A DNA stretch of 64,000 bases, from contig JAJXTV010000013.1 of assembly GCA_021783515.1 (NCBI GenBank), forward strand, positions 31,948 through 95,947. Direction: 5' to 3'. Every line of letters begins with the position of its first letter. The stretch's first letter is position 1. The DNA comes from Nitrospirota bacterium (GTDB taxonomy: Bacteria > Nitrospirota > Thermodesulfovibrionia > Thermodesulfovibrionales > UBA6898). Made by a program: the position numbers and the translations under genes. Below the pieces are notes generated by a model, which had not been told where the DNA came from, did not search any database, and worked only from the letters and a program-made list of their open reading frames with translations. This document shows positions 54,853-63,954 of this stretch, one piece after another.

Positions 54853-56313
54853 TCAGTAATAATAGCCGCGCACGACAACATAGCACGTCGCCGCCAGAAG
54901 AAGCGGGACATAACATGCAACAGCCGTATGAATCAAATTCAGCCCGTTCTCGGAAATACGTTTGTCCCGGACAAGGAGCAGCAGTAAAAGAGGCGCAAAC
55001 GGGATGAAATATCTTCCCTGTACGCCGCTGATCATCGCCGCCCCCACCAGGGACCCTGTCAGGTACTGACCGCCGAGAATACAGAGAGCCCCTACCGCAA
55101 AGACGCCCGCCATGACCGCCTTCCCCCTCAGTCGGACCGAAATGCCGGAATCATCCCCTGCCCAAGAGACAAGAATCAGTACGGCAACGTGTACCCCTAT
55201 GACCCAGGACGGCAGATAGAGCGAAAAATGGCCGAGCCGGCCCGCAAAGGACCTCACATAATATGCCCCGTCGGCAAGCAGGGTTTTCCCGCACGACAAG
55301 AGAAAGCCGGCCGGATGCTGAAGGACATATGCAAGCTGCTCTTTCGGCGAGATGCCCGCCCTGAAGGGCACATAGAGGTTCCTGGCGAGATAGCCCCATC
55401 CCGAAACGATCAAAGCGGTCGTCGCAACCAGCAGCGAGAATACCGCCCAATATGTCTTCCTGTTTCTGAATCTCTCTCCCGGAACGAGGAGAAAAAGAAA
55501 GACAAGGAAGAAATAGAGCTTCGACACCGCGACGAGCCAGGAGAGGATGAAGATGCCGGGCAGTATGTATTTGCGCCCACCGCCGCCGTATGCATACCGG
55601 AGGAAAAGCGCAATGAGGAGAAACGACAGACCGTTGGTCATGACATCGGCTGAAAGCGAGGAGGACTGGAAAAGAGACGTGGGCGTGAGGGCCAGGAGCA
55701 GAAAGACCCACTTGCCCGCCGGCGCAACACGGATCGCCAGATACATAAGACCGAGCCAGGCCAGGAGATTGAAAAACCTGCCCATATACAGTCCTGCAAT
55801 CGGAGGATACCCCAAAAGCCGCCCGAGGATGATTCCGACCGCCTGAGGAATATACAGGTGGGGAGAATGCATCGCGGTATTCGGGAAAAAAACGAGGTCC
55901 TTGGCGCCCACCGAGGGAGTCTGCCCGAACAACGACACGATTGCCTCTTTGCTGAACCTCCGTCCCGCCTGAAAGGGGTCTTCGGTAAGACCGTGGACAT
56001 TCAGCACCTGCCCTTCAAGGCTTTTATCGTAAGGGATTGCGAAGAAAGCGAATTTCGACATGACGATGCAGCGCTCGGAGAGAGGCCCGCCGACATTCTC
56101 CCTGGCGATGTTTCCCACCGGCACCGATTCGGCCACATACCGGTCGGGCATCATATGGCCTTCCGAGATATGACATGCCCGGCGGAAGTGCATCCATTCG
56201 TCCGGCGCCTGCAACGGCGGGATCAGGATGACGAGCGCAATACCGAAGAGGAGACCGGCCGCGAGAAAAAAATCCTGGGGAGAAATCATGGAGAAAGATG
56301 TCCTGCTTCGCAT
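54853..56313 (-). CDS. DUF2142-family polytopic membrane protein
   Basis: A membrane protein of 486 residues with about ten to twelve helices. It has the family start: one helix, then PPLQAPDEWMHFRRACHISEGH, a first extracytoplasmic loop with a conserved D-E-x-x-H as in GT-C-type glycosyltransferase-fold proteins. DUF2142 proteins are often in cell-surface polysaccharide loci, though none is next to this gene. Enzyme activity is unproven. Start ATG 56313 (MRSRTSFSMI); an earlier in-frame start at 56331 exists. Confidence 0.75.
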   Translation of the reverse strand: MRSRTSFSMISPQDFFLAAGLLFGIALVILIPPLQAPDEWMHFRRACHISEGHMMPDRYVAESVPVGNIARENVGGPLSERCIVMSKFAFFAIPYDKSLEGQVLNVHGLTEDPFQAGRRFSKEAIVSLFGQTPSVGAKDLVFFPNTAMHSPHLYIPQAVGIILGRLLGYPPIAGLYMGRFFNLLAWLGLMYLAIRVAPAGKWVFLLLALTPTSLFQSSSLSADVMTNGLSFLLIALFLRYAYGGGGRKYILPGIFILSWLVAVSKLYFFLVFLFLLVPGERFRNRKTYWAVFSLLVATTALIVSGWGYLARNLYVPFRAGISPKEQLAYVLQHPAGFLLSCGKTLLADGAYYVRSFAGRLGHFSLYLPSWVIGVHVAVLILVSWAGDDSGISVRLRGKAVMAGVFAVGALCILGGQYLTGSLVGAAMISGVQGRYFIPFAPLLLLLLVRDKRISENGLNLIHTAVACYVPLLLAATCYVVVRGYYY

Positions 56314-56402
56314 GCCGAAAAAGAATAGCACGTTGAAAAAAGAATTGGCAAGGACAGTCTGCCGATGAGATTACTCCTTGCGACGAAGCAGTATAATAGG
56401 CG

Positions 56403-56735
56403 ATGCGGCTGCACCGCGGCTTGGGGAAGAAACCTTCAACGAAGGAAGAAGACGGGCGGGAGGAGGCGGTCGAGATCCCGATCGACGGGGTCCTCGATCT
56501 CCACACCTTCCGTCCGGCCGACGTGAAAGACCTGCTTGCCGACTATATCGCCGCCTGCAGGCGGAAGGGGATCTTCGAACTTCGCATCATCCACGGCAAA
56601 GGCACCGGCGCGCTGAGGGAGACGGTCCATTCTTTGCTCCGGAAAATGCCGGGAATCGCGTCCTTCAGAACGGCGGGGGAAGATGCGGGGGGATGGGGAG
56701 CGACACTCGTCACGCTGAAAAAGGACGGTTTCTGA
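56403..56735 (+). CDS. Smr-domain protein
   Basis: A 110-residue protein consisting of a short basic tail and one Smr domain: [16 protein letters not shown] and [15 protein letters not shown], the two diagnostic motifs. Stand-alone Smr proteins are nicking endonuclease-like; role here unknown. No ribosome-binding site precedes the ATG and a TATAAT ends five bases before it, so the message looks leaderless. Confidence 0.88.
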   Translation: MRLHRGLGKKPSTKEEDGREEAVEIPIDGVLDLHTFRPADVKDLLADYIAACRRKGIFELRIIHGKGTGALRETVHSLLRKMPGIASFRTAGEDAGGWGATLVTLKKDGF

Positions 56736-56815
56736 GAGGGCCTGCGTCGCCCTGCGTCTGCCCCGCATCTTGACCCCGGCGACAGATTTGCGATACCGTA
56801 TCCCGATAGAAACTC

Positions 56816-58344
56816 ATGGGACCGTTGACGGCATACTTCTTCAGAGACCGGAGGATTGAGAGGACGCTGGGGTTCGCCTCGCTGTTTCTCGCGGTCGTGC
56901 TGCTGCTCGCCCAGGCGGCTCCGGTTGCAGCGGGCGGCAGTCTCGATAAGATCACGGAGCGGGGATACCTCATATGGGGGTCGGACGCCGAAGGGGGCGC
57001 CCCCTACGTCTTTCCCGACCCCAGGGACCCGTCGCACCTCATAGGTTTCGAGGTCGACCTCGCCGACGCGATTGCGAAGCGGCTCGGGGTAAAGGCCAGG
57101 CAGGGGCAGAATGCCTGGGACAGCCTCATCCCGGCGCTGAAGCGGGGGGACTTCGATATCGTGATGAACGGCATCGAGATCACTCCCCAGAGGAAAGAGG
57201 AGGTCCTCTTCTCCCTCCCCTATTACGTCTACACCGAACAGCTGGTCGTACGGAAGGACGATAATACGATCAGTGCTATCGGCGACCTCAAAGGCAAGAA
57301 GGCAGGCACCCTCTCGGGGACCGTCGCGCAGGAGATCCTTACGAAGGGGGGAGGGATCGATGTCAGGATCTATTCCGGCCAGGTAGAGCCCTACGAAGAC
57401 CTCGCGATAGGGAGGATAGACGGGGTCTTGCTCGATCTTCCGATCGCGGCGTACTACGGGAAGACGAACCCTAAACTCCGGTATGCCGGAGGCCCGATAG
57501 GCGAAGGATACTACGGAATCGCTATCAGGAAAGGCAACGACGACCTGAAGGCGAAGATCGACGGGATACTGGCAGAGCTCCTTAGAAGCGGCGAGTTGAA
57601 GCGCATCTATCAGAAATGGGACCTATGGGGCCCGCCCCAGGAGAAGCTCACCCGGCTCTACAGAGAAAAGACCGGCTTCGTCGGCCTTGAGGAATCGAGG
57701 AAGGCCCCCCTGAGCACCTTCCTGCCCGCCCTGCTGAAGGGTGCGGGGATCACCATCCTCATTTCGAGCACCTCGATGGCGCTCGCGATCTCCCTCGGCC
57801 TCCTGCTGACGGTCTGCAGGCTGTACGGCCGCCCTCCCCTTTCGACCCTTTCGACCGCGTACATCGAGGTCTACCGGGGGACCCCTCTTCTCATACAGCT
57901 CTATATCCTGTATTACGGCCTTCCCAACATCGGCATCTCCCTTAGTCCTGTGACCGCCGCCTTCCTGGGGCTCGGCATGAACTATGCCGCCTATGAGGCC
58001 GAGATATACCGGGCCGGCATCATCGCAGTTCCAAAGGGTCAGATGGAGGCCGCCCTCTCCCTCGGTATGTCTCAGGGGCTTGCACTCAGGCGCGTCGTCC
58101 TCCCCCAGGCGCTCCGCATCGCAACACCGGGGGTGACGAACGATTTCATCGCGCTCTTCAAGGACTCCTCGCTCGTCTCGGTGATCGCGATGGTGGAGCT
58201 CACGAAGACCTACAGCATCCTGGCGGCCAGCACGCTCAGGTTCTTCGAGCTGGGGCTCATCGCGGCGATACTGTACTTCTGCATGAGCTATCCGCTGTCG
58301 ATTCTGGCCAGAAGGCTTGAGGAAAGGCTGAAGGGGGGCGGCAG

Positions 58345-58348
<4 letters not shown>
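56816..58348 (+). CDS. Amino-acid ABC transporter: fused binding protein and permease
   Basis: A 510-residue fusion. Residues about 25-40 form an export/anchor segment; residues 45-265 are a family-3 solute-binding domain ([48 protein letters not shown]); residues about 300-505 are a His/Glu/Gln/Arg-type permease ([40 protein letters not shown], and [21 protein letters not shown] as coupling loop). Such fusions occur in several phyla. Its stop overlaps the ATPase gene by four bases. Substrate is probably a polar amino acid. Confidence 0.88.
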
Positions 58349-59094
<746 letters not shown>

Positions 59095-59256
59095 CCTGGT
59101 TCTCATCCTCCTTTTTTGAAGGGGGCAACCGGCATATGCCCTTTCCTCCACAGCGCACAGAAGAAAGCGGCAGACAGCGTCTTTGCCACCATTTCTCTTC
59201 TCATCTTTTCACTTCCTTTCCGTTGCGGGTCTCATCCGCGCGAATGAGGCGCCCCC

Positions 59257-60582
59257 CTATTTCCCCTGAAAAAGCCATATCTGCGCCTGGCGCGGCGGTA
59301 TGGCGAGCTCAAGTGCCTCCCCGCCTACGAGCATCTCATCAGCGTGGATCAGGCAGGCGTATCTTCCCCGCCGGAGGCCGCCGGCGCCTATGCGCGGAGT
59401 CTGCCGCTGCGCGGTCTTGTTGATTGCAACGATGCCGCGGTCGCCCCGGCCAAAAACGATGAACCCGTCGTCTTCAAAGAGGGACCTCATCGGCATCCCG
59501 TGTACGGCATTGTGAAATCCGACCATCGCGGTAATGTCCGGACGCCTCCATGCATCCTTCCAGCGGTCGCGGTCCGGGCCATATTTCCCGGAGCTCTCGT
59601 TATGGTCCGAATACACGAGGGGGACTCCACCGTCGCGGCAGATGACATAGACGTTTGCGAGGAATTCGTCCTGCGGATCGAGCATCTGCCAGCGGAAACC
59701 GTCGTTGTTCGGAATGTCGTGGGTGATCGTGAAGGTGACGCTCCTGGCCCAGGGAAGCGCCTGACCGAAGGCGGCCGGATCGACCAGTTCCCGCATCGAC
59801 CCCGACGGTGCGAAGACCCTGCGGAGCGTCTCGTGCATGGGAAAGTCGTAATACGCAATCGACGTTTCGGACATAAGCGGCCAGAGGAATATGTTTTCTT
59901 CCCTGTCGTTTGCGGTAAGCGCCTCGCCGAATACGAACTTAGATGCAAGCTCGGGGATCTGAAAGACGCGGGCGATATGTTCGAAGGGAAGATGTTTTAC
60001 CGCGTCGACGCGATAGCCGTCGAAGCCGAGCGAGTTCAGCGCGATCAGACAGGCCTGCTGCTGACCGACCACCCAGTCGTTGAGCTCGAGGTCGGGAAGG
60101 CCGGAAAGCCAGTGCTCCTCGGATTCATGGACGTCGTTCCAGTTTGAGATGTCCCCCTGAGGATTGAAATCCCATGGGCTGAAGAGGCCCGTCGAGAGGT
60201 CGCCGTAAAGCCTGTCGGCCTCGAACGTCCTTCGCTCCTCCTGATACCTTCCGAGTTCGTCGTCGCCGGGAAAATGATAGGGGTCCCCCCGCCGGCCTTT
60301 CTCGTTCGCCATATGATTGAAGACGATATCCGCATACGCGCGGACCCCTGCGTCATGGAGGGCATCGACCGCCTCTTTCAGCTCTTTCTTCCCCCCGAGG
60401 AATGACCGTATAAGCCGGTAGTCCTTAGGCTGGTAGCGCTGCCACCAGTCCGGACCGTTCGGGTCGCTGTAAAGAGGCGGAGAAAACAGCACCGCGCCGT
60501 AGCCGAAGCCCGCGATCTCCGCCGCGTGGCCGGCCACCTCGGTATATGTCCAGTTGAAGGCATGGAGAATTACATCGCGCAT
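59257..60582 (-). CDS. Alpha-amylase family glycoside hydrolase (GH13)
   Basis: A 441-residue cytoplasmic amylase without signal peptide. The GH13 regions are in order: ADIVFNHMAN (I), GYRVDAVKHL with the nucleophile Asp (II), FVFGEAL with the acid Glu (III) and ITHDIPNND (IV). Length suits intracellular alpha-amylases that work on maltodextrins or glycogen. Start ATG 60582 (MRDVILHAFNW). No glycogen genes adjoin it. Confidence 0.9.
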   Translation of the reverse strand: MRDVILHAFNWTYTEVAGHAAEIAGFGYGAVLFSPPLYSDPNGPDWWQRYQPKDYRLIRSFLGGKKELKEAVDALHDAGVRAYADIVFNHMANEKGRRGDPYHFPGDDELGRYQEERRTFEADRLYGDLSTGLFSPWDFNPQGDISNWNDVHESEEHWLSGLPDLELNDWVVGQQQACLIALNSLGFDGYRVDAVKHLPFEHIARVFQIPELASKFVFGEALTANDREENIFLWPLMSETSIAYYDFPMHETLRRVFAPSGSMRELVDPAAFGQALPWARSVTFTITHDIPNNDGFRWQMLDPQDEFLANVYVICRDGGVPLVYSDHNESSGKYGPDRDRWKDAWRRPDITAMVGFHNAVHGMPMRSLFEDDGFIVFGRGDRGIVAINKTAQRQTPRIGAGGLRRGRYACLIHADEMLVGGEALELAIPPRQAQIWLFQGK

Positions 60583-60776
60583 CTTTCTGCTCCCTTCCCG
60601 CGCCGGTGCGTTCAGCCGTCAGGCAAAGAGGCTATACGCAGCTATAACGGGTGACCCCCCCGACTCAGGGGCGCGGTGTATTAACGTGAATAGGGGACGT
60701 TTAACGGATTGACGGACTTATTGGAACAGGCCGTCAGAAGCGCGCTAAATTTATCATCATCATTTGTTGCCCAAAT

Positions 60777-60814
60777 GTCAATAGTCAAGTCTGACCCCAT
60801 CGTCCCGAGTCAAG
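60777..60814. repeat. Possible REP-type dispersed repeat
   Basis: The segment TGTCAATAGTCAAGTCTGACCCC and its continuation resembles, from memory, a repeat found near REP-associated transposase genes in many genomes. It abuts the toxin gene's 3' end. Only one copy is in the window, so this is tentative. Confidence 0.3.
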
Positions 60815-61136
60815 CCCTCAGAAGCCGCTGCTGCAGGAGTTCTTCACAATTGCGCCGGCCGTCGAGCACGGCGTGGACGAAGACCGTCTTTTCCCTTATC
60901 TCGTAGAGGATGCGGTAGGGCTTGAAAAACACCTCCCGGAAATCCACGATAGCCCATCTCTTCATCTCCGGCGGGTAATTCCCTCTTCCGGGCGCGGACT
61001 CCAGGGAGGCCATGACCCTCTCGATGTTATCCAACAGAACGGCAGCCTTCTCCGGCGAGTCCTTTCCGGCAACATATGAATAGATGGCGAGCAGGTCGGC
61101 AGCCGCGACGTCGTCTATCCGGACTTTGTATCTCAA
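60810..61136 (-). CDS. RelE/ParE-family toxin
   Basis: A 108-residue toxin. ParE/RelE fold features: RYKVRIDDVAAADLLAIYSYVA helices, then FREVFFKPYRILYEI and VFVHAVLDGRRN. Its start overlaps the antitoxin stop by four bases, the usual pair arrangement. Target may be gyrase (ParE) or translating ribosomes (RelE); the VLDGRRN end is nearer ParE. Confidence 0.88.
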   Translation of the reverse strand: MRYKVRIDDVAAADLLAIYSYVAGKDSPEKAAVLLDNIERVMASLESAPGRGNYPPEMKRWAIVDFREVFFKPYRILYEIREKTVFVHAVLDGRRNCEELLQQRLLRA

Positions 61137-61417
61137 CGGTCTCCGCTCGACTGTATCTTCTTCCGTATTTCGCCGAAGGCATGCGCAAGGGGCTTGTGCC
61201 TGCCCTCCAGCATGTCCTTTCTCCCCATCGCCAGCATCTTCAGCATCGCCATGCTCTCGCGGTCCCGCTCGTATTCCTTCAAGTCCTGGATGATCACCCT
61301 CGCCTCCCCGTTGACCGTCACGATCACTGGATTGCCGGTCTCAGTGATCTCGCTGATGACCTCCGATGCGTGGGACTTGATATGGCTGATGGGCTTGACG
61401 GCAGTGCTGAGTTTCAT
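61133..61417 (-). CDS. Phd/YefM-family antitoxin
   Basis: A 94-residue antitoxin. The N-terminal DNA-binding part has the Phd signature (VKPISHIKSHASEVISEI, GNPVIVTVNGEARVII); the C-terminal part would wrap the toxin. ATG 61417 has AGGAGG upstream. It probably represses its own promoter, where a palindrome lies. Confidence 0.9.
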   Translation of the reverse strand: MKLSTAVKPISHIKSHASEVISEITETGNPVIVTVNGEARVIIQDLKEYERDRESMAMLKMLAMGRKDMLEGRHKPLAHAFGEIRKKIQSSGDR

Positions 61418-61442
61418 CGTTCCTTCCTCCTGAATAGACCGC

Positions 61443-61455
61443 ATTAAGTCTTAAT
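61443..61455. promoter_or_regulatory. Palindromic operator-like site before the antitoxin gene
   Basis: ATTAAG-T-CTTAAT, a perfect six-by-six palindrome 26 bases before the antitoxin ATG, in the right place for autorepression by the Phd-type protein. Confidence 0.5.
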
Positions 61456-61585
61456 TGTAGTCTAGCATAGTTGGGAGGAAAATGCGATGGGGAAGAGGGT
61501 AGCCATCCCCCGCGGCCCCTCTTCTTTAAGCTTTAAATAAAGGTTTGACACCTTCTAGTTCTTTCTCATGCTGCTTATTCATCGG

Positions 61586-61647
61586 GTACAACGACGCGGG
61601 TCACGCGCCGCTTTCTGGCGCGTCGCTGTGGACCCGCTTTGTTAGAA
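61586..61647 (-). other. Integron attC recombination site 1
   Basis: Read on the minus strand (gene direction): TTCTAAC box, then GCGGGTC, unpaired CACAGCG, ACGCGCC, loop AGAAAGC, GGCGCGT, GACCCGC, and GTTGTAC box. Two nested seven-pair stems with bases unpaired on one side are the hallmark of attC. It begins two bases after the stop of the RDD gene, where a cassette's attC belongs. The end boxes fit RYYYAAC/GTTRRRY with one mismatch each. Confidence 0.82.
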
Positions 61648-61649
61648 TT

Positions 61650-62576
61650 TTATGGCGTGCATCTGTAGTAGCGCCAGTAGTAATCACCAATTATATCAAT
61701 CTCAATTGTATTTTTATCTATAACACGAAATTTCTGGTCATCAATCAAAGTGGTATTGGGCATGTACGTTCCGGGTTTGTAACAATCGAACGATGTACAT
61801 CGTGAAACAGAATATTTACCGTCGGCGGCTTTATCAATGGCGAGACCAACTCGATCTTTACAATCTTTTTTCCATAATCCTATAAACGGATAAGACTCAT
61901 CAGGCTTAAGAAAGGCTGCTATATTTAGGCTATTTTTACTGTGATCTATACTCTCTTTCTTTTGCAAGTATATTTTATAGGACGGCATGATAAAGAAGAA
62001 AACAAAGCAAATAGGTACTGCAACACTAGCCACCCAGGTCCATTTTGCGCTAACAATCTTCTCGGTTTTTACGACAACAGAGCCGGCGATATAATCATGA
62101 ATTGCTCTTCTTCGATTATTCGTGAGCATTGTTATAACTTCTGCAAAAGACCAACCGATACCCGTAAACAATGTTAGGAAAAAAGCGAAATCAAGCTTAA
62201 TGAAGGCGGGGTTCTGCGGATAGATACCATGAAGAATTTTAGGTCCATCAAAAATTAAAGAAAGTACAAAAAACAACAATGGCACCATATCTCGACGGAA
62301 AGCTTGCGATACTGACAGGCGATCGCCTGAAACATCTACAACTTTGACGTTTACGGCCATCTTCCCGAGGGTCTGACCGTATAACCGGTGGAAAACGATG
62401 CTATAGAAATGAAAAGCTGTTGAAGAAAAAATGAACCAAAATAGCAAGAGAACCGGGTGATCCTTAAGAGTCGTCCAAACCCAGTTACTCTTGTAAAATA
62501 GAAGCCAGAATACGGTGCCATCGATGATACCTGCCCAGACTCGTCGCCAAAATGTCTTGAATCTCTGTTCGATCAT
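61650..62576 (-). CDS. Cassette gene: RDD-family membrane protein
   Basis: A 308-residue protein, AT-rich compared with the core genes. Residues 1-160 are an RDD domain: FWRRVWAGIIDGTVFWLLF, RLYGQTLGKMAVNVKVVDV and RRDMVPLLFFVLSLIF, with three to four helices. A further helix (about 190-205) leads to a soluble C-terminal part with Cys residues (DCKDRVGL, RCTSFDCYKPG). It lies between attC sites 1 and 2, with GAGG before the ATG only about twelve bases from the upstream site, as in integron cassettes. Function unknown. Confidence 0.82.
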   Translation of the reverse strand: MIEQRFKTFWRRVWAGIIDGTVFWLLFYKSNWVWTTLKDHPVLLLFWFIFSSTAFHFYSIVFHRLYGQTLGKMAVNVKVVDVSGDRLSVSQAFRRDMVPLLFFVLSLIFDGPKILHGIYPQNPAFIKLDFAFFLTLFTGIGWSFAEVITMLTNNRRRAIHDYIAGSVVVKTEKIVSAKWTWVASVAVPICFVFFFIMPSYKIYLQKKESIDHSKNSLNIAAFLKPDESYPFIGLWKKDCKDRVGLAIDKAADGKYSVSRCTSFDCYKPGTYMPNTTLIDDQKFRVIDKNTIEIDIIGDYYWRYYRCTP

Positions 62577-62587
62577 AGAACCTCACA

Positions 62588-62643
62588 GACTAACGCCGCC
62601 GTGAGGGGCGCGTCGCAGCGACCTCTCGACGGCGTGGTTGGAC
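62588..62643 (-). other. Integron attC recombination site 2
   Basis: Gene-direction reading: GTCCAAC (a perfect RYYYAAC), CGCCGT, GAGAGG, internal GTCGC-T-GCGAC hairpin, CCCCTC, ACGGCG and GTTAGTC. It follows the 62682 gene by 38 bases and precedes the RDD gene. Sequence differs from sites 1 and 3 but the architecture is the same. Confidence 0.8.
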
Positions 62644-62681
62644 TCATTGTCTCCGGTTTTATACTACCCGACTTGCCGAAC

Positions 62682-63098
62682 TTACTGATCTGACTGTTTA
62701 GAGAAGACATATGAAAATGGTATAGCGATCAGGTCTCCGATGATATAAGATACATAAATAATCGTGAAAAGAATAGCATATGTTGGGAATTTGCCCGTAA
62801 TCAAAAGAGGCAGAATAACGCCAACGAACCAGACGACCTTGTAAGTTAACTGGAGCAGTAAAATTGGGGTAAATTTCAATGGAGAGCGAAAGCCCAGGAT
62901 GGACAAAAGCGCGAAGGAAAAATAGACGCTGCCAGTAACACCAAAAGCAATAATTTGATCCGAGTTTGGCCAGCCGAATATTGTCCGCATAACATCAGGG
63001 ATAGTAATTATTCCCAACCCGAAGCAACCTGCCCCTACGATAGTATAAATGTACATAAATTTAAGCCATCCCCATTTAACATTCGTATTCCTATCCAT
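62682..63098 (-). CDS. Cassette gene: small four-helix membrane protein
   Basis: A 138-residue, mostly hydrophobic protein with four predicted membrane helices (about 12-32, 47-67, 75-97, 104-126) and short charged ends. AGGAGG precedes the ATG. I do not recognise the family. Low G+C and location between attC sites mark it as a mobile cassette gene. Confidence 0.78.
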   Translation of the reverse strand: MDRNTNVKWGWLKFMYIYTIVGAGCFGLGIITIPDVMRTIFGWPNSDQIIAFGVTGSVYFSFALLSILGFRSPLKFTPILLLQLTYKVVWFVGVILPLLITGKFPTYAILFTIIYVSYIIGDLIAIPFSYVFSKQSDQ

Positions 63099-63119
63099 TG
63101 TCTTTACCTCCTTCTGAAA

Positions 63120-63158
63120 GTTAAGCGGCCTTCGACCGCTTGTACTGCTGGTTGGCGC
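63120..63158 (-). other. Truncated attC remnant
   Basis: Gene-direction sequence GCGCCAACCAGCAGTACAAG, then a CGGTCGAAGGCCG hairpin and CTTAAC. The AAGCGG/CCGCTT stem followed by TTAAC is the interior of a classical attC, but no GTTRRRY box follows; the next bases are the ribosome-binding site of the 62682 gene. Confidence 0.5.
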
Positions 63159-63177
63159 AGAGCGGTATTTTGCCGGA

Positions 63178-63237
63178 GGCCAACGATCGCGTCACTCGCC
63201 GCTTTCTGGCGAGTCGATGTGGACGCGATTGTTAATT
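63178..63237 (-). other. Integron attC recombination site 3
   Basis: Gene-direction reading: AATTAAC, ATCGCGTC, unpaired CACATCG, ACTCGCC, loop AGAAAGC, GGCGAGT, GACGCGAT, GTTGGCC. The apical loop and flanking CGCC/GGCG are identical to site 1 and the stems are compensatory. Its first base is the last base of the upstream gene's stop codon. Confidence 0.85.
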
Positions 63238-63896
63238 CAATTAGATGTAGTCTTGGAAACCCATAACTCTTCTATCCGTCCTTTGACGAACCGAGCAGAA
63301 AGTATGCCAGACTCGGTGAATTCTTGGCCGTGAAGCATTATCTTTTGCTCGGAATCAAAATGAATCCAGTTGTTAGCGACGAGAGAGGGTTTGCCTAAAA
63401 TCTTCCTCAAGTCTGATTCTTTGTTTTCGAGTCCTATGTTGCGCTCAAGTTGAAGCGGCCGGTAGTTAGTGGGTAATGCAGGGCATGACGGCGTTTCTGT
63501 CTCATCTTGCTTCGTCAGTTTTAATGCAACACTGCCGACCGTACCGCCATTTATTTCACCTGACATCAACCAGATTCGGGCTTGATGTGTTGAATTTGGG
63601 ATGAAATAACAAAGCCAATATGTGCTTTCTGATGCATCACCACGATGTTGTATCTCACCAATACCGATTTTAGTGAGGACGGCTTGAAGTTCCGTGGTTT
63701 CAAGTTCTATCGTCAGACTACCCAACGACAGCGATTTCACGGGTGGCTTTTTTAATGTTGCTGTGGGTGCAACAGTTAAGGGAAATATTGGGGGTAGGCT
63801 AGGGTCGGAATCAGCAGCCTCGGATACATTCAATAATGCTGTAAAAAGAAAAAAAGCCGTGAGTAGCCTCAGGGGAACGAAGGAGGGGTCACCCAT
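63237..63896 (-). CDS. Cassette gene: exported hypothetical protein
   Basis: Starting at ATG 63896 it encodes 219 residues with a signal peptide (MGDPSFVPLRLLTAFFLFTA..SEA). An in-frame start at 63974 would add 26 residues without a better ribosome site. The mature part has a proline-rich start and beta-rich soluble segments (LTIELETTELQAVLTKIGIG; YRPLQLERNIGLENKE; KILGKPSLVANNWIHF). I recognise no family. Low G+C; its stop overlaps attC site 3. Its own upstream cassette junction is not visible in the window. Confidence 0.75.
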   Translation of the reverse strand: MGDPSFVPLRLLTAFFLFTALLNVSEAADSDPSLPPIFPLTVAPTATLKKPPVKSLSLGSLTIELETTELQAVLTKIGIGEIQHRGDASESTYWLCYFIPNSTHQARIWLMSGEINGGTVGSVALKLTKQDETETPSCPALPTNYRPLQLERNIGLENKESDLRKILGKPSLVANNWIHFDSEQKIMLHGQEFTESGILSARFVKGRIEELWVSKTTSN

Positions 63897-63933
63897 TAAA
63901 GGCCACCCTGTCAAGAGCCCGCAATAATCCGCT

Positions 63934-63954
63934 CGTAAAAAGAGTCTTTTTACG
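63934..63954. repeat. 21-base perfect palindrome upstream of the last cassette gene
   Basis: CGTAAAAAGA-G-TCTTTTTACG, ten by ten with one central base, 38 bases upstream of ATG 63896. Could be an operator or a transcription stop for either strand; no attC features surround it. Confidence 0.6.
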
